Below, piece after piece: positions 10,943-21,658 of a stretch of 64,000 nt of DNA. The stretch is from Pyrenopolyporus hunteri (Eukaryota > Ascomycota > Sordariomycetes > Xylariales > Hypoxylaceae), in assembly GCA_902806595.1 (NCBI GenBank), contig CADCXC010000001.1, forward strand, positions 372,001-436,000, written 5' to 3'. A model generated the notes under the pieces. The model searched no databases and had not been told where the DNA came from. It worked only from the letters and a program-made list of their open reading frames with translations. Every line of letters begins with the position of its first letter. Positions within the stretch are counted from its first letter, which is position 1. The translations under genes and the position numbers were made by a program.

Positions 10943-11711
10943 ATTCGTTGTGGAGTTGTGGAGTTGTGGAGTGAAGATGAGGAATGTCCCGGAGAAACTT
11001 GTGGTAACTTGCTGTTTCCAACAATGGGATAGGAGTAAGATGCGAGACGTTATAAGATGTAAGATGTAAGAGACCGATACTTAAAGGGGGGGGATAGTAA
11101 GGTTCCCACCCTCCCTTACCTACCTCACCTACATGACCTTACACTCAGTGCCTACCCAGGTACCTACCTACATAGGTAGGTAGGTATTCATATAGGAAAT
11201 GTCGGACACCTTAATAGAGACGGGAGAGAAAGAGAGAGAGAGCTGCATAGAATCCTTCGCCGCGAAGCTGCTTCTCTTTAGCTACCCACACTACGGCACG
11301 CATCAGGCGTAGTCCTGCATTATAGGGCCGAGAGAAGAGGGGTTAGGACGCCTGCATAATGCTGACACAAGCCCACGAATTGTCGCACAGCATCGTTCGG
11401 ATAACTTCGTTGCTAGTCGGTGGTTGGCATGGCTTAAGCCCACAGATCCCTTTATTCTTTTTATTTTTTATTTTATTTTATTTATTTTTTTTAAAGGGGG
11501 GGGTCCTTCGTTGTGGCTTTCTCCGGGGGCTTTACATCGATGGTACCTTTGGTGCTGTATGCCGCTCTCTCTAGGTTGCTGCGTACCGGCTAGATACCAT
11601 GTACGCGATATCGTGAGTTTAGGAGTTGGAAATCCCATGGCGAGTTGGAAAACTGTTGAATTGAAGTTGTGTTCTTCTAAGTTTTGAGTCTCTCGAGCAC
11701 CACCCGAGGTA

Positions 11712-11999
11712 CCTGGCAGGAGGACGTCAAAATAACTGGCGCACCCCGTAACAATAAATACTAAGGGACTTAAAATAATAAAATTCATATCCGCCCAAAA
11801 AAATAGATGAAATGTTAAAAAACTAACTATTATAACATATCTATAATTTATATAATAGTTTCTAAAATTCTTGAAATTTAAAACAAGATAATAATATGAA
11901 TTTTCGAGATTAAAGATAAAATATTAAAGTACGGTTTGATATTGATGGAATTGAAGCGTTTTGGTAGTGCGCCACTTTTTTTGACGTCCTTCTGCCTGG
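11712..11999. mobile_element. MITE, 288 bp, TA-flanked, imperfect terminal inverted repeats
   Basis: The left end reads CCTGGCAGGAGGACGTC and the reverse complement of the right end reads CCAGGCAGAAGGACGTC. The match continues as CAAAATAACTGGCGCAC against CAAAAAAAGTGGCGCAC, giving about 35 bp of terminal inverted repeat with five mismatches. Both ends abut TA (11710-11711 and 12000-12001), the duplication made by Tc1/mariner-class transposases. The inside is very AT-rich and has no open frame. It is therefore a non-autonomous element; no transposase source is in the window. It ends 220 bp before the SDA1 start codon. Confidence 0.8.
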
Positions 12000-12088
12000 T
12001 ATCTACCTACCTACCTAGGTATTAGGTAATACCTACTGAAGTACCGGTAGTATTTAGCGGGTCCAGATTACATAGCGTTAGAGTATGT

Positions 12089-12124
12089 ACGATAAGATAA
12101 AAAGATAACGATAACGATAACGAC
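12089..12124 (+). promoter_or_regulatory. GATA-motif cluster upstream of SDA1
   Basis: GATAAGATAAAAAGATAACG followed by two more GATAACG-like units, about 100-130 bp before the SDA1 start codon. GATA-factor binding is an inference from the HGATAR consensus; the run could also be a simple repeat. Confidence 0.35.
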
Positions 12125-12219
12125 CATATCTCAACTTTTCCTACCGAGATTATTTTCCCATCTCCAAGTCGCATTCGCCAGCTTCGCCCTCTTTACCCAA
12201 TCCTGCAATCGACATCACC

Positions 12220-14562
12220 ATGGGGAAGAGGAAGGTCGCAGCTCTCGAGAAGATCGAGGCGGATCTTGCTGGCCTTCAATATAAGATACGGAAGGATCCA
12301 GAGTACGCACACATATCCTTGCCGCACTTCTTCTACGCCGTCTAACGCGTCCGTCTATAGAGCATACGAGAAGGAATTTCTCGAGAATTGGCAACAGTTC
12401 GACGTCGCGCACGAGAAGTTCCTGGCCGCTCCCGTCGGCGCCGACTCCAACTCCCTCATAACCTTTCGTGAACAGATAGATCTGAGTAGGTAGTCTATGC
12501 GCGCCCAATTGATGTCTCCGGGCTTATATTCTCGACAGTTGCTCACTGCGCCGAGCTATACCCTAAGATAACCGCAACGTTCCCCGACGCTCTCAAGGAC
12601 GTCCTTACCAAGCACCATGCCGTGTTAGAGCCTACCCTGCGAGAGAAGATAGTGTCCAGCCTCACCCTCCTCAGGCGGAAAGATGTCATCGACAGCAATT
12701 ATCTACTCACCACCCTGTTTCCCATTCTCATCAGCACCCCGTCGAAATCCTTAAGGATGGTCCTCTACCAGAAGATCTTGAGCGATATACGGAATACCAA
12801 CACGAAGACGACGAATCACCGAGTAAACCGGACCATGCAGACCGTCCTGTATAATCTTGTCACTTCGGACCGGTCGTCGCCGAAAGCTCTATGGGCTGTT
12901 AAGCTAGTACGAGAATTATGGCGACGCCAGATCTGGAACGACGCCAAAACCGTCGACATCATGCGCCAAGCTTGCCTGGCGGATTACGAGAAGGTGATTG
13001 TGGGAGGCGTGAGGTTCTTTCTCGGAGGAGACAAGGAACGCGAAGAGTTCGAGGACGACAGCAGCGACGAGGAGACGGTCGACATCAAGAAGGTCAAGCA
13101 TTCTATTGAGATCAACAAGAAGACGAAGAAATCAAAAAAGGCGCTAGACAGGGCCGTCGACCGAGTCAAGAGACAGGAACGCAAGAAGAACGCGCCACAC
13201 CCGCTCAACTTTTCGGCCTTGCACCTGTTACAAGACCCCCAGGGATTCAGCGAGACCTTGTTCGAGAAACACCTCCAAAACACCAAGTCCAAGCTTTCCC
13301 TCGAAAGCAAGCTCCTCGTTTTACAACTCGTCACCCGCCTGGTCGGACTGCACAAATTAACCGTCATATCTCTGTACTCGTGGTTCATCAAGCACCTAAC
13401 TCCTAGGCAGCAGTCGGCCTCCTCTTTCCTAGCATCCCTAGCCCAAGGAACACATAATCTAGTACCTCCGGATGCAATTGAGCCGCTGATACAAAAGATC
13501 GCCAACGAATTTGTGTCCGAAGCATCAGCGTCGGAAGTCTGCTCCGCGGGCCTCAACGCAATCCGCGAAATATGCGCCCGACAGCCGCTGGCAATGAATG
13601 AGACCTTATTGCAGGATTTGGTCGAGTATAGGAGGAGTAAGGACAAGGGGGTGATGATGGCTGCAAAGGGCCTGCTTTCATTGTACCGCGAAAAAGGCGC
13701 TGATATGCTCAGGAAGAAGGACCGTGGCAAGGACGCGGCTATGGGACTCAGGAGCGGTGAATTGAGACAGCCAAGGTTCGGTGAGGAGCAAGTCGGAGAG
13801 ATCGAGGGCCTCGAACTCCTGGCGAAATGGAAAGAGGAACAGAAAAAACGGAAACGAGCTGAACAAGGCTTGTCCGAAAAGGGCGAGGGCACCGAGAAGG
13901 CTGGGAACGAGGACGAGGAAGATGGATGGAATTCAAGCGATTGGGAGGTCGCATCGACGGATAGCAGCGATTCCGGGGAATGGATTAGAGTAAGCGACTC
14001 GGAAGACGAAGCGGAGCCTGAACCAGATGCAAAGAGACAAAAGGTCGGTTCAGACGATTCTGCGGAAGGCGACAAGGAGAATACAGAGGACCAGGCCATA
14101 GACTTCATAAAATTGGCCACTACCCAGATCCTTACCCCGGCTGACCTTGCCAAGCTTCGCGAACTGCGAGTGGAGGCCAATATTGACAAGGCTATGGGCG
14201 GCCGAAAACGCAAGCAAGAGATAGAAGCACGGCACGTCGATGAGGGGTTGACGGCCGAGCAGATCGAGGCTCCGGCCAAACTACGCAAGAGCACCAAGGA
14301 AGAGCGGATAGCGCTGGCAAGGGAAGGCAAGCCGGACCGCGAAGAGCACAAGTCTACGCAGGCCATACGCAAGGCCAAGAAGGAGGCCGAGGGCAAATCC
14401 ACAACCAATAAGGAGAAGGCACGCAAGAAGAATTTTATGATGACTCTAGGCAAGGCAAAGTCAAAGCAGAAGCGGAGCCTCGTCGCGACGAGGAATATCC
14501 TCAAGAATCACGTCGAGAGAAGCAAATCTGGCGGCAGGAGAAGAAACGGCAAATCACGGTAG
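12220..14562 (+). CDS. SDA1: SDA1, 60S ribosome biogenesis factor
   Basis: Three exons, 12220-12302, 12361-12485 and 12539-14562, give 743 residues, matching fungal Sda1. The N-terminus MGKRKVAALEKIEADLAGLQYKIRKDPEAY and the downstream HCAELYP and KHHAVLEPTLREKIVSSLTLLRRK segments are characteristic. A helical-repeat N-terminal half is followed by an acidic Ser/Glu/Asp-rich stretch (roughly residues 440-530) and a very basic C-terminus (KKNFMMTLGKAKSKQKRSL...) with nuclear-localisation character. Sda1 acts in the nucleus in late pre-60S maturation and nuclear export, and in yeast also affects actin and the G1 transition. The two first coding exons are short and their introns are 58 and 53 bp. 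Confidence 0.93.
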
Positions 14563-15288
14563 CGAGCGAGATAGTTTACGCCCCAAATTAAAGGCAGTAT
14601 TTCAAGAGCCTCCTGGCTTTTCCAACCACATTCTATCGCGCGTAGGGCTTTCTTTCGATAGGCTTCGAAGAGACGGCATTACAGGAACATAGCCCCCCAT
14701 GCGCTGGCTGCGCTGTCACTTCGCATCATGCAGCTCGCCGAAGGTACTCTCATTGGATCGGCTAGTAGGCGGTGCTCGAGCATTACAGAGCCCAGCCCTC
14801 ATAGAAGTCGGCCTAGGTACGGATTTATATACTCGGTAGGTACCTATCTTTGCAAAGATTATTTCTCCAAGGCCAATTAATATTTGCCTCGGCCTACTGA
14901 CTCTTCAACCACGCGTAAAATCACATCCACAGTACAGATTCAAAACGGCTCCCTCGGAGAGGAGGAACTCACATAAGCATTCTCGCAATGCCAAGTGATA
15001 GCCCGAACCCTACAGTTCGGTTGGAGGAAGGGTCTTTCCTCCATAGATGTGAGGAACGTGATTCGGTACGGCCAACTTATGTACAGTCTAGGAAATTTCA
15101 AGAAACTAAGCAAAACTCATGGCTTTAGGAATTCGTACAAACCAGTGATATACGGTCTGTATCATCCAACACCTCATATTAAAGAACTAGCCGTTGCTGA
15201 CGGGTGATGGTGAAGAACTCAGAGCACCTTTCCAGGACGTGGCAAAAAACATCGAATAAAAGACGAGCATTCCCGCTTCTTGGGCAAA
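14563..15288. other. Intergenic, upstream of the 1168-aa orphan gene
   Basis: Contains a GGTAGGTACC palindrome near 14837-14846. An ATG-initiated frame at 14990-15127 reads about 46 codons but has no visible splice connection to the next gene, so it was not annotated. Confidence 0.4.
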
Positions 15289-18200
15289 ATGGAACGGCGA
15301 GCCCATCCCAACCCGAAGCTAACCAAGCCTAGTCCACCTCAACTAGGCACTCTATCTAAAACTTCAACTATAGATGAAGACTCATCCCGGGCCCGACAAC
15401 GTGCAATTGCTACCTGGATTTCTTTTCGCAATAACCATACAACCCAGTCTACTACTAGTGGATCTGACCCGGGTTATGCCTCCGTCAAGACGGAGGACAC
15501 TACCGAATTGGAGAAGCATGGCGATATAGCCGGGGACGAGCGCCCGTTGTTAACCTGGGCTGATTCCGAAACTCGGTTCGGTATTGGGAGTTTTGCTAGA
15601 TTTGATCATTACAAACCGCGCATCCTAGAACCCGATTACTACGAGCCATATATCCCGGACTTCGCTAAAAGGCTCGCAACGACGATATCTCAAAGCATCC
15701 CCATCGAGCGTTTCCCGGTACCATCGGCCGCTTTCCTAGATTTACTAAGGGCATTCCCTGAAAGACTTCGAGCAGAAACTGGTTTAGGGTTCGCGCATAC
15801 TTTATCATATCTCATATACAGATACAGAATGTGAGAATCTACTACTCATAGCTGATCTTATTTTAACAGCAAATTAGACGAATTGCCGATATGGTGGCTG
15901 AATCATTCTCGGCCAAGAGGAACGACTTTAAAGAAGTAGACCTACAAGAGCCAGGACACATAGGGCCCGTGGTAGATATAACGTCATTATATCGAAGTGC
16001 GGCCGACAAAGCCCGCGAAACCGACGGCGTAAAATCTAAAGACGACGCTGGTCGAGAACCTGACTGTTCTCGGTTGCTTCAGAAGTGCCGAGAAGCCGTT
16101 GAGCAGTCTGCAGCTTACGAGTATCTAATCAAATCAGCTGTGAACCTCGTCAGATTCGGCATCCCCGGCCCCGACGACGCACAAACTCATATACGGCGGA
16201 AAGTCTTGGGCGAAAAGTGGGAACATCCTATCACTGGTTTGACATTTCAAGCTCCTTGGATCAAGAGATTTTTGGAAAATCAAGACTATGGCATCCCTTC
16301 GTACGAAGCTCTCGACCATGTTCTTGTCTTGGTAGGCACAGGCAACCAGGCGTGGGCCACGACCTGCCTACAATACGTTGAATCAATCTGGCCTGATATT
16401 GGAACGCCGATACTCGAACTTTATAAGTCACTACTCCGTAAAGACGCCAAATACCCCGGGTTCTGTAAGTTTTCAGTCTCCCCGAATTACGGCGTCTTCC
16501 GTTTCTCGCCACCAAGTCACTCATAAGCTCTACCTTAGGTACATTATCCGATGGCACAGAACTCATGGCTACGACTAGTCCCGATGAGAAGACCCACGAA
16601 GTAAATATAACTGGCGGCGAATGTTCCATTGCAAAAATCGTAGAATTGTTAGTATGGCTAAATACGTCTCTCAGTTCACCAGTAGTTAACGACGGCATCA
16701 TTTGTCAATATCCTTCCTGCGGGGTGTATCGTGTTCGGTCACCTACCTCCCTACGAGACCCTTCGACGGTATGTTGGCCAGCATGTACCAATATCGAAGT
16801 ACTGCGCGCACCTCCCACAACAACCTCAGATGGAGAATGTTGGATGAATCTCTTTCATAGCCCTACCTTAGTCAGAGGATACCCTATACCACAACGCCCG
16901 AACCGTCATAATGGGCTAGAAATCTCACTCGGCTTGATGCTGCAATTAGCAAAGAGTAGGAAGGTCAGCTCCTTCTCTGATCACTTTCTTATAAAGGGAT
17001 TCTCCACGATCCTAGTACCAACGAGACGGCATGAAAACTTCATATTTTGGCACATGGTCTTCAACGAGGATGGTAGCTACATCTCGTATTCGGACGGGAG
17101 GGTAAAGGAGCTGTTGAAGGAGTATCCCATCGGCATATCAGATAGCGACCTGGGGACGTCTAGGCACATACTTGGTTGGTGCACCAAGGCCGAGAATTAC
17201 GCAGGTGAGAAGATACCGAAACTAACCATCGACGGTTGGAGAAATAACAATAAATAGGCGCTTACGACGCCAACTACTCTATCAAATGGTCCCGATTGAA
17301 GCATCCCAGCCCGGGTTGCGCGTTTGAGAAGGTCACAATTGTTGGCGGCATGTTTGTAACCGGTGGTGTCTCTGCCGCCATAGGCAAGAAGGACAAGGCA
17401 GTGCATATCAGATCCCGAGATGATTACACACTGCGCCTAAAGTGGATTTCTAGGAAGTTCGTGGTATTATACGATGTACAAGAACGGAGAGCTTGGTTGG
17501 TTGATGGTGCCAGTGCTTTGCTGCATCTAGTCCGCGCATCATTGAAGCACGACCTCGACGGTCCCTTCAAGCGGCTATTCCTATACAAGGAGTCAGCCTT
17601 ACACGAATCACTACAGCCTCACATAGGTAAGGCCGCAGCGATCAGCGTACTTACAAATAAAGTGAATATGGGCATTCCTCTATACGGGAAGCCCGAAAGC
17701 TCCAGCGAAGAAACCCACATCAGTGAAGCAGGAGTCCACAAGACCATTCTCAGCAATACGAAGACGAGCTACTGTCTGAAAGATAGAGTCGAGAGCATAT
17801 GCGATTTATTGGAGCAGATCATGGCACATCAGGCCGACGTCTCTACGGCAGACGGAGTGGGCTTCAAGCTCAAGTATTCCACACGTCGACAACTCGAGGG
17901 TTTCGATTTCATGGACGTCGCCACCGAGGAAAGCCCTTTATGGCCACGCGCTGCCACACTCCTACCAAGCGGCAAGGGTTGGGTCGACTTTATAAGATCC
18001 ATACATGCTGTAACGCTTTTCGGAACTGGTTTTGGAGACTTGATACGACCGATTCAAGGGGGAGCAAGCGGGTGTAGGAGCTGCTACGCCAACGCCGAAG
18101 CCCCAAAAGGGAAAGACTATCTCGCAGTTTGTGTCTCGGAATTACAGGACATCCTTCAGAAACGAGGGAATGATACTATAACTCCTTGGAGACTAGTTGA

Positions 18201-18969
18201 TGACATCTATTGGCACAACCCAGACAAGGCGTTTGGGCCTTGCCATTGCGCGGAAATCGCCAGCACGAAACACGATCGCATTCAAGTGTTGGTCCCAGCA
18301 ACGATTCCTAGATTCTTGAGTAGGGGTCTTAAAAGCCCTCCCTGTCTCGACAGCAATCCACAAGCGGCGTTTCTCTTCGGCCACAGTTGGGGGTTTCCGC
18401 TTAGATGGAACGACGGCGGCGTTTCCGAAGAGGGGAATCCGGACTCAGCCCTCGAAGAGATGGTAACTCCTTCTCACGACAGCGGAATCGGGACAAGCCA
18501 GGATTCTTCTAGCGTAAATGCTTCCAACGGTGGACCCTTAGACTCAACCAATTCTAATCACCCGGACGTGCAGCAGGCACAGTACTTAGAACCACCGCAG
18601 GGGGTTAATCAGCTACATCTTGAGAGATATAGATCGCACAGCCCATCCCGCCAGTCGGCTAGTCTCACAACCCCGATGACAACACCGGATGACGCTGCCA
18701 GCGGCAATCCTATACAAACCACCGATCTTAATTCCCTGGACGCGCCCCGAACGCGATACTTAAGATTACTACAGGTGTATAACTTATCTCGGGCTAAGAT
18801 AGGAAGGCTACGTAGCCGGGACCGCGGATCGGCTGGTACTAAAAACTCGGCAACAGGCACGGGGGGCGCCGCTTGCACGTCAAGGGGAACATCATGGGAT
18901 AGGCTTCTCGGACCATTCGCTAGTCATTTGACCCAGAGGAAGAGTAACAACAAGGCCAATAGCGATTAG
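15289..18969 (+). CDS. Large conserved fungal protein of unknown function
   Basis: Four exons, 15289-15830, 15878-16464, 16539-17204 and 17258-18969, join in exact phase to 1168 residues. I recognise the C-terminal block as a widespread, unnamed ascomycete family, with GGMFVTGGVSAAIGKKDKAV, LKWISRKFVVLYD, WLVDGASALLHLVRASL, GKGWVDFIRSIHAVTLFGTGFG and a late FGHSWGFPLRWNDGG motif. The N-terminal 150 residues are polar and probably disordered; the region after residue 930 is Ser/Asn/Pro-rich with HSPSRQS and SHDSGIGTSQDSSS, again likely disordered. A Cys-rich pair (CRSCYANAEAPKG, GPCHCAE) could bind metal, but this is speculation. No enzyme, transmembrane or NLR motif was found. The start is the first ATG in frame; an extra 5' exon cannot be ruled out. 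Confidence 0.75.
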
Positions 18970-19680
18970 GAATCTTCGCGTTGACTTAGGACCCGACCAA
19001 CTCCCCTTTAAAATTTACCCCCGATTTCTACCGGTTTCGATTAGGCCGAATGTAGGAACGAAACCCGGTATGGTCCAGGCGACTTCTCCTTTTCCTAATC
19101 AATTCTTGCAACGAAGAAGTATCTATAGGTACATAGAGTAAACTTCGTAAAGGGAGGGGGCGTAGTAAGTTGTCTATTATAGCAATTCATATACCACACA
19201 TATAAGTTCGGAAAGGCGTTAGCAGGAGTCCGTTAAGTCGGTGATTGGAACGCGGCATATTCGACCGATACAGGCTGTAGTAGATATAGAAGGTTATAAA
19301 AGTATCGCCCGCCGCATCTAATGAAATTAACCAGATATGGCCTCCCTAGTAATACACATTGATCCTACCAACGGAGACTCAAGGCCGCTATCGTACTTTA
19401 AGTAGAGAATTGTTTCTATGTAGACCGCCCGCCTGCGCTGCGTATCTATGGGTTGGCTAAAGGACCAAAATATCATCATCTTCGATTCATCATTCATAAC
19501 GAGTACCCCGCCAGCATGACCAGAGTTGTCTATATGGCGTCGACCGATATATCTGCAAAAAGCTCTATATACCTACTTGAGGTTGTTTTCCCCAGCCCGG
19601 GTCTCTCCCGCCGTAACTAGCACCTTTTCCATCTTCTTTTACCGAACACGAACTTGCATGGTGTGTGATGCCAACTAGGC
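18970..19680. other. Convergent intergenic gap
   Basis: 3' regions of the orphan gene and the glutamate decarboxylase gene. It is AT-rich with no open frame worth reporting and no obvious repeat. Confidence 0.45.
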
Positions 19681-21658
19681 TTAGCAGATCGAATGCGTCT
19701 TGCCGTGTTTGCCCTGAATCGAATGTTTCTCTTTCTATTACCCCGACGGTTAGTCCTCACGCACGGGAAGCGGGTATCATAAATTAATCTACGCCGAAGA
19801 GATAAAACATTATAAAAGAGCAAGGAGAAAAGGGAAGAAAAAGGGAAAAAAGGTACGTACGCGAAACCGCGGGTGGTTGTGCTTGGCCTGGTCGCTGTTC
19901 ATGGCGTGCTTGCGGATGAACTCCTCCTGCTTGGCGATGGACTCCTTGTCGAGCTGGTCCAGCAGCTGCTGGCAGTAGCGGATGTCGGCGATGAGCGAGT
20001 CGCAGCGGTTCTTGGTGAAGTCCTCGCGCACGACCACGCGCAGCATCTTGAGGTCGCTCGTGTGCGGCGCCATCGTGTACGCCGGCACCACCCACCCGCG
20101 CGCCCGCAGCTTGTGCGCCAGCGCGAACTCGTCGTAGTTGCGCTCCGTCGCGCTCGCCGGCAGTCGGAAGGCTACCAGCGGCAGCCCTTCGCCCGACCCC
20201 TTGCTCATGATCACGAAGCCGAGCGCCGCGAGAGCCGCGGACAGGTAGTCCGCCGTCCGCGTCAGGTTCGACATGATGGCCCGGTACCCCTTCTTGCCTA
20301 GCCGGATCAGTTGGTAGTACTGTCCGATGACTTGGCTGGCGCCCTTGGAGAAGTTGAGCGTGAAGGAGGACTGGTCCGCGCCCAGGTAGTTGATGTTGAA
20401 GACGAGCTCCTGAGGTAAGTACTTGGCGTCCCTCCATACGACCCAGCCGACACCTGGGTATACTAGGCCGTACTGTTATAGTTGTTAGCTCAGTTTAGGA
20501 GAAGCCCATCGTGACTTGTGACCCCCTATCTGTAACTTACCTTGTGACCGGAGACGTTGATAGATACGACCTTCTCACACCGAAAGTCCCATTCTAAGTC
20601 CGGGACGACGAAAGGAGCGACGAATCCACCGCTAGCAGCGTCGACGTGTATGGGGATATCGAGCCCCCTCTCAACCAGCAGATCGTTGACCCCTTTTACG
20701 TCTTCATACTCACCAGTATACGTAGTCCCCAGGATGACGCAGATACCGATCGTGTTCTCGTCGACCAAGTCCACCGTCTCCTTGGGGTCGATGACGTAGC
20801 GTTCAGGCGTGCAGTAGACTAGCTTCTCCTCGACCTCGAAGTAGCGCGTCGCTTTCTCCCAGCACACTTGGACGGCGGAGGACATGATGATGTTTGGCCT
20901 ATCGGTGGGCTTGCCTTCGGCGGCGCGCTTGTTCTTCCAACGCTTCTTCATGGCCAACACAGCCAACATAATAGCCTCGGACGAGCCAACACACGACGTA
21001 CCGACCGCGCCGCCGCTCTCGTCGTGATCTGTCGGCGCATTGAACAGGCGTCCGATCATGGATACGCACCGGTTCTGGATGTCGGCCGACTGCGGGTACT
21101 CCTCGTAGTCGATGAAGTTCTTAGAGAAGCTCTCGGCCATGAGCTTCTCAGCCTCCTCCTCCTGAATGATACGATCAGCGGATTTCCACGCCACGCGACG
21201 TCATTCGCTATAGCTGAAAGCCGGGGTTAGGCTTCGAGGGGGTGGCGACGTACCATGTAAGTGGTAACGAATGAGGCAAGGCTATTAGAGAAGGCGAATG
21301 ATTGTCAGCTCAGCCCGTCTGCCCACGACCGCCTCGTTTTGCCTCGTGGGGGTTGCTTCACACCGCCACATCGAAACACCACCACCGTCAGGAGATATAT
21401 TGTGTAAGGCACCACTTACTTCAGCATTGGGTTGCCGTCTAAGCTCAGCTCGTCCTTGATCATGCGATACGCGATCTCCTTAGGCATCTCGCCCTCGGGC
21501 ATTTCATGCTTGGGCAAGTCCTCGGCGGCGAACTTGGAGCCGTAGACGCTGGTGGTATAGCTGTCATCGTCGTTGCTGAGCTGCAGGCTGATCTTCTTGA
21601 CGGCCTCGGGCAGGATGCTAACTTCCCCTTTGTTGGGTACCTTGGCTAGGTGCACCAT
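19681..21658 (-). CDS. Glutamate decarboxylase (PLP-dependent)
   Basis: Five exons on the minus strand, 21420-21658, 21254-21281, 20541-21161, 19861-20472 and 19681-19713, give 510 residues. Exon 2 is only 28 bp (encoding NLASFVTTYM with its neighbours) and the last exon is 33 bp, ending GKHGKTHSIC. Family landmarks are GTSCVGSSEAIMLA, HVDAASGGF and SINVSGHK, where Lys296 should form the Schiff base with pyridoxal phosphate; YGLVYPGVGW follows directly across an intron. The enzyme converts glutamate to GABA in the cytosol, feeding the GABA shunt and consuming protons. The start is at the ATG giving MVHLAKVPNKGE; the frame is open two codons further upstream but without an ATG. Confidence 0.95.

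Larger units (their letters stand above)
10943..12219. other. Divergent promoter region GMC / SDA1
   Basis: Contains palindromic TACC/GGTA repeats near 11118-11185, a poly-G tract at 11086-11092, a T-rich tract at about 11455-11492 ending in a G-run, the MITE at 11712-11999, more TACC repeats to 12030 and a tandem GATAAC run at about 12089-12122 close to the SDA1 start. No coding sequence is supported. Confidence 0.55.

Noticed and set aside
12984..14504. 506-codon frame antisense to SDA1
   Set aside because: It is Ser/Arg/Leu-rich, the pattern produced by the reverse complement of acidic/basic codons, and lies fully inside a firm gene.
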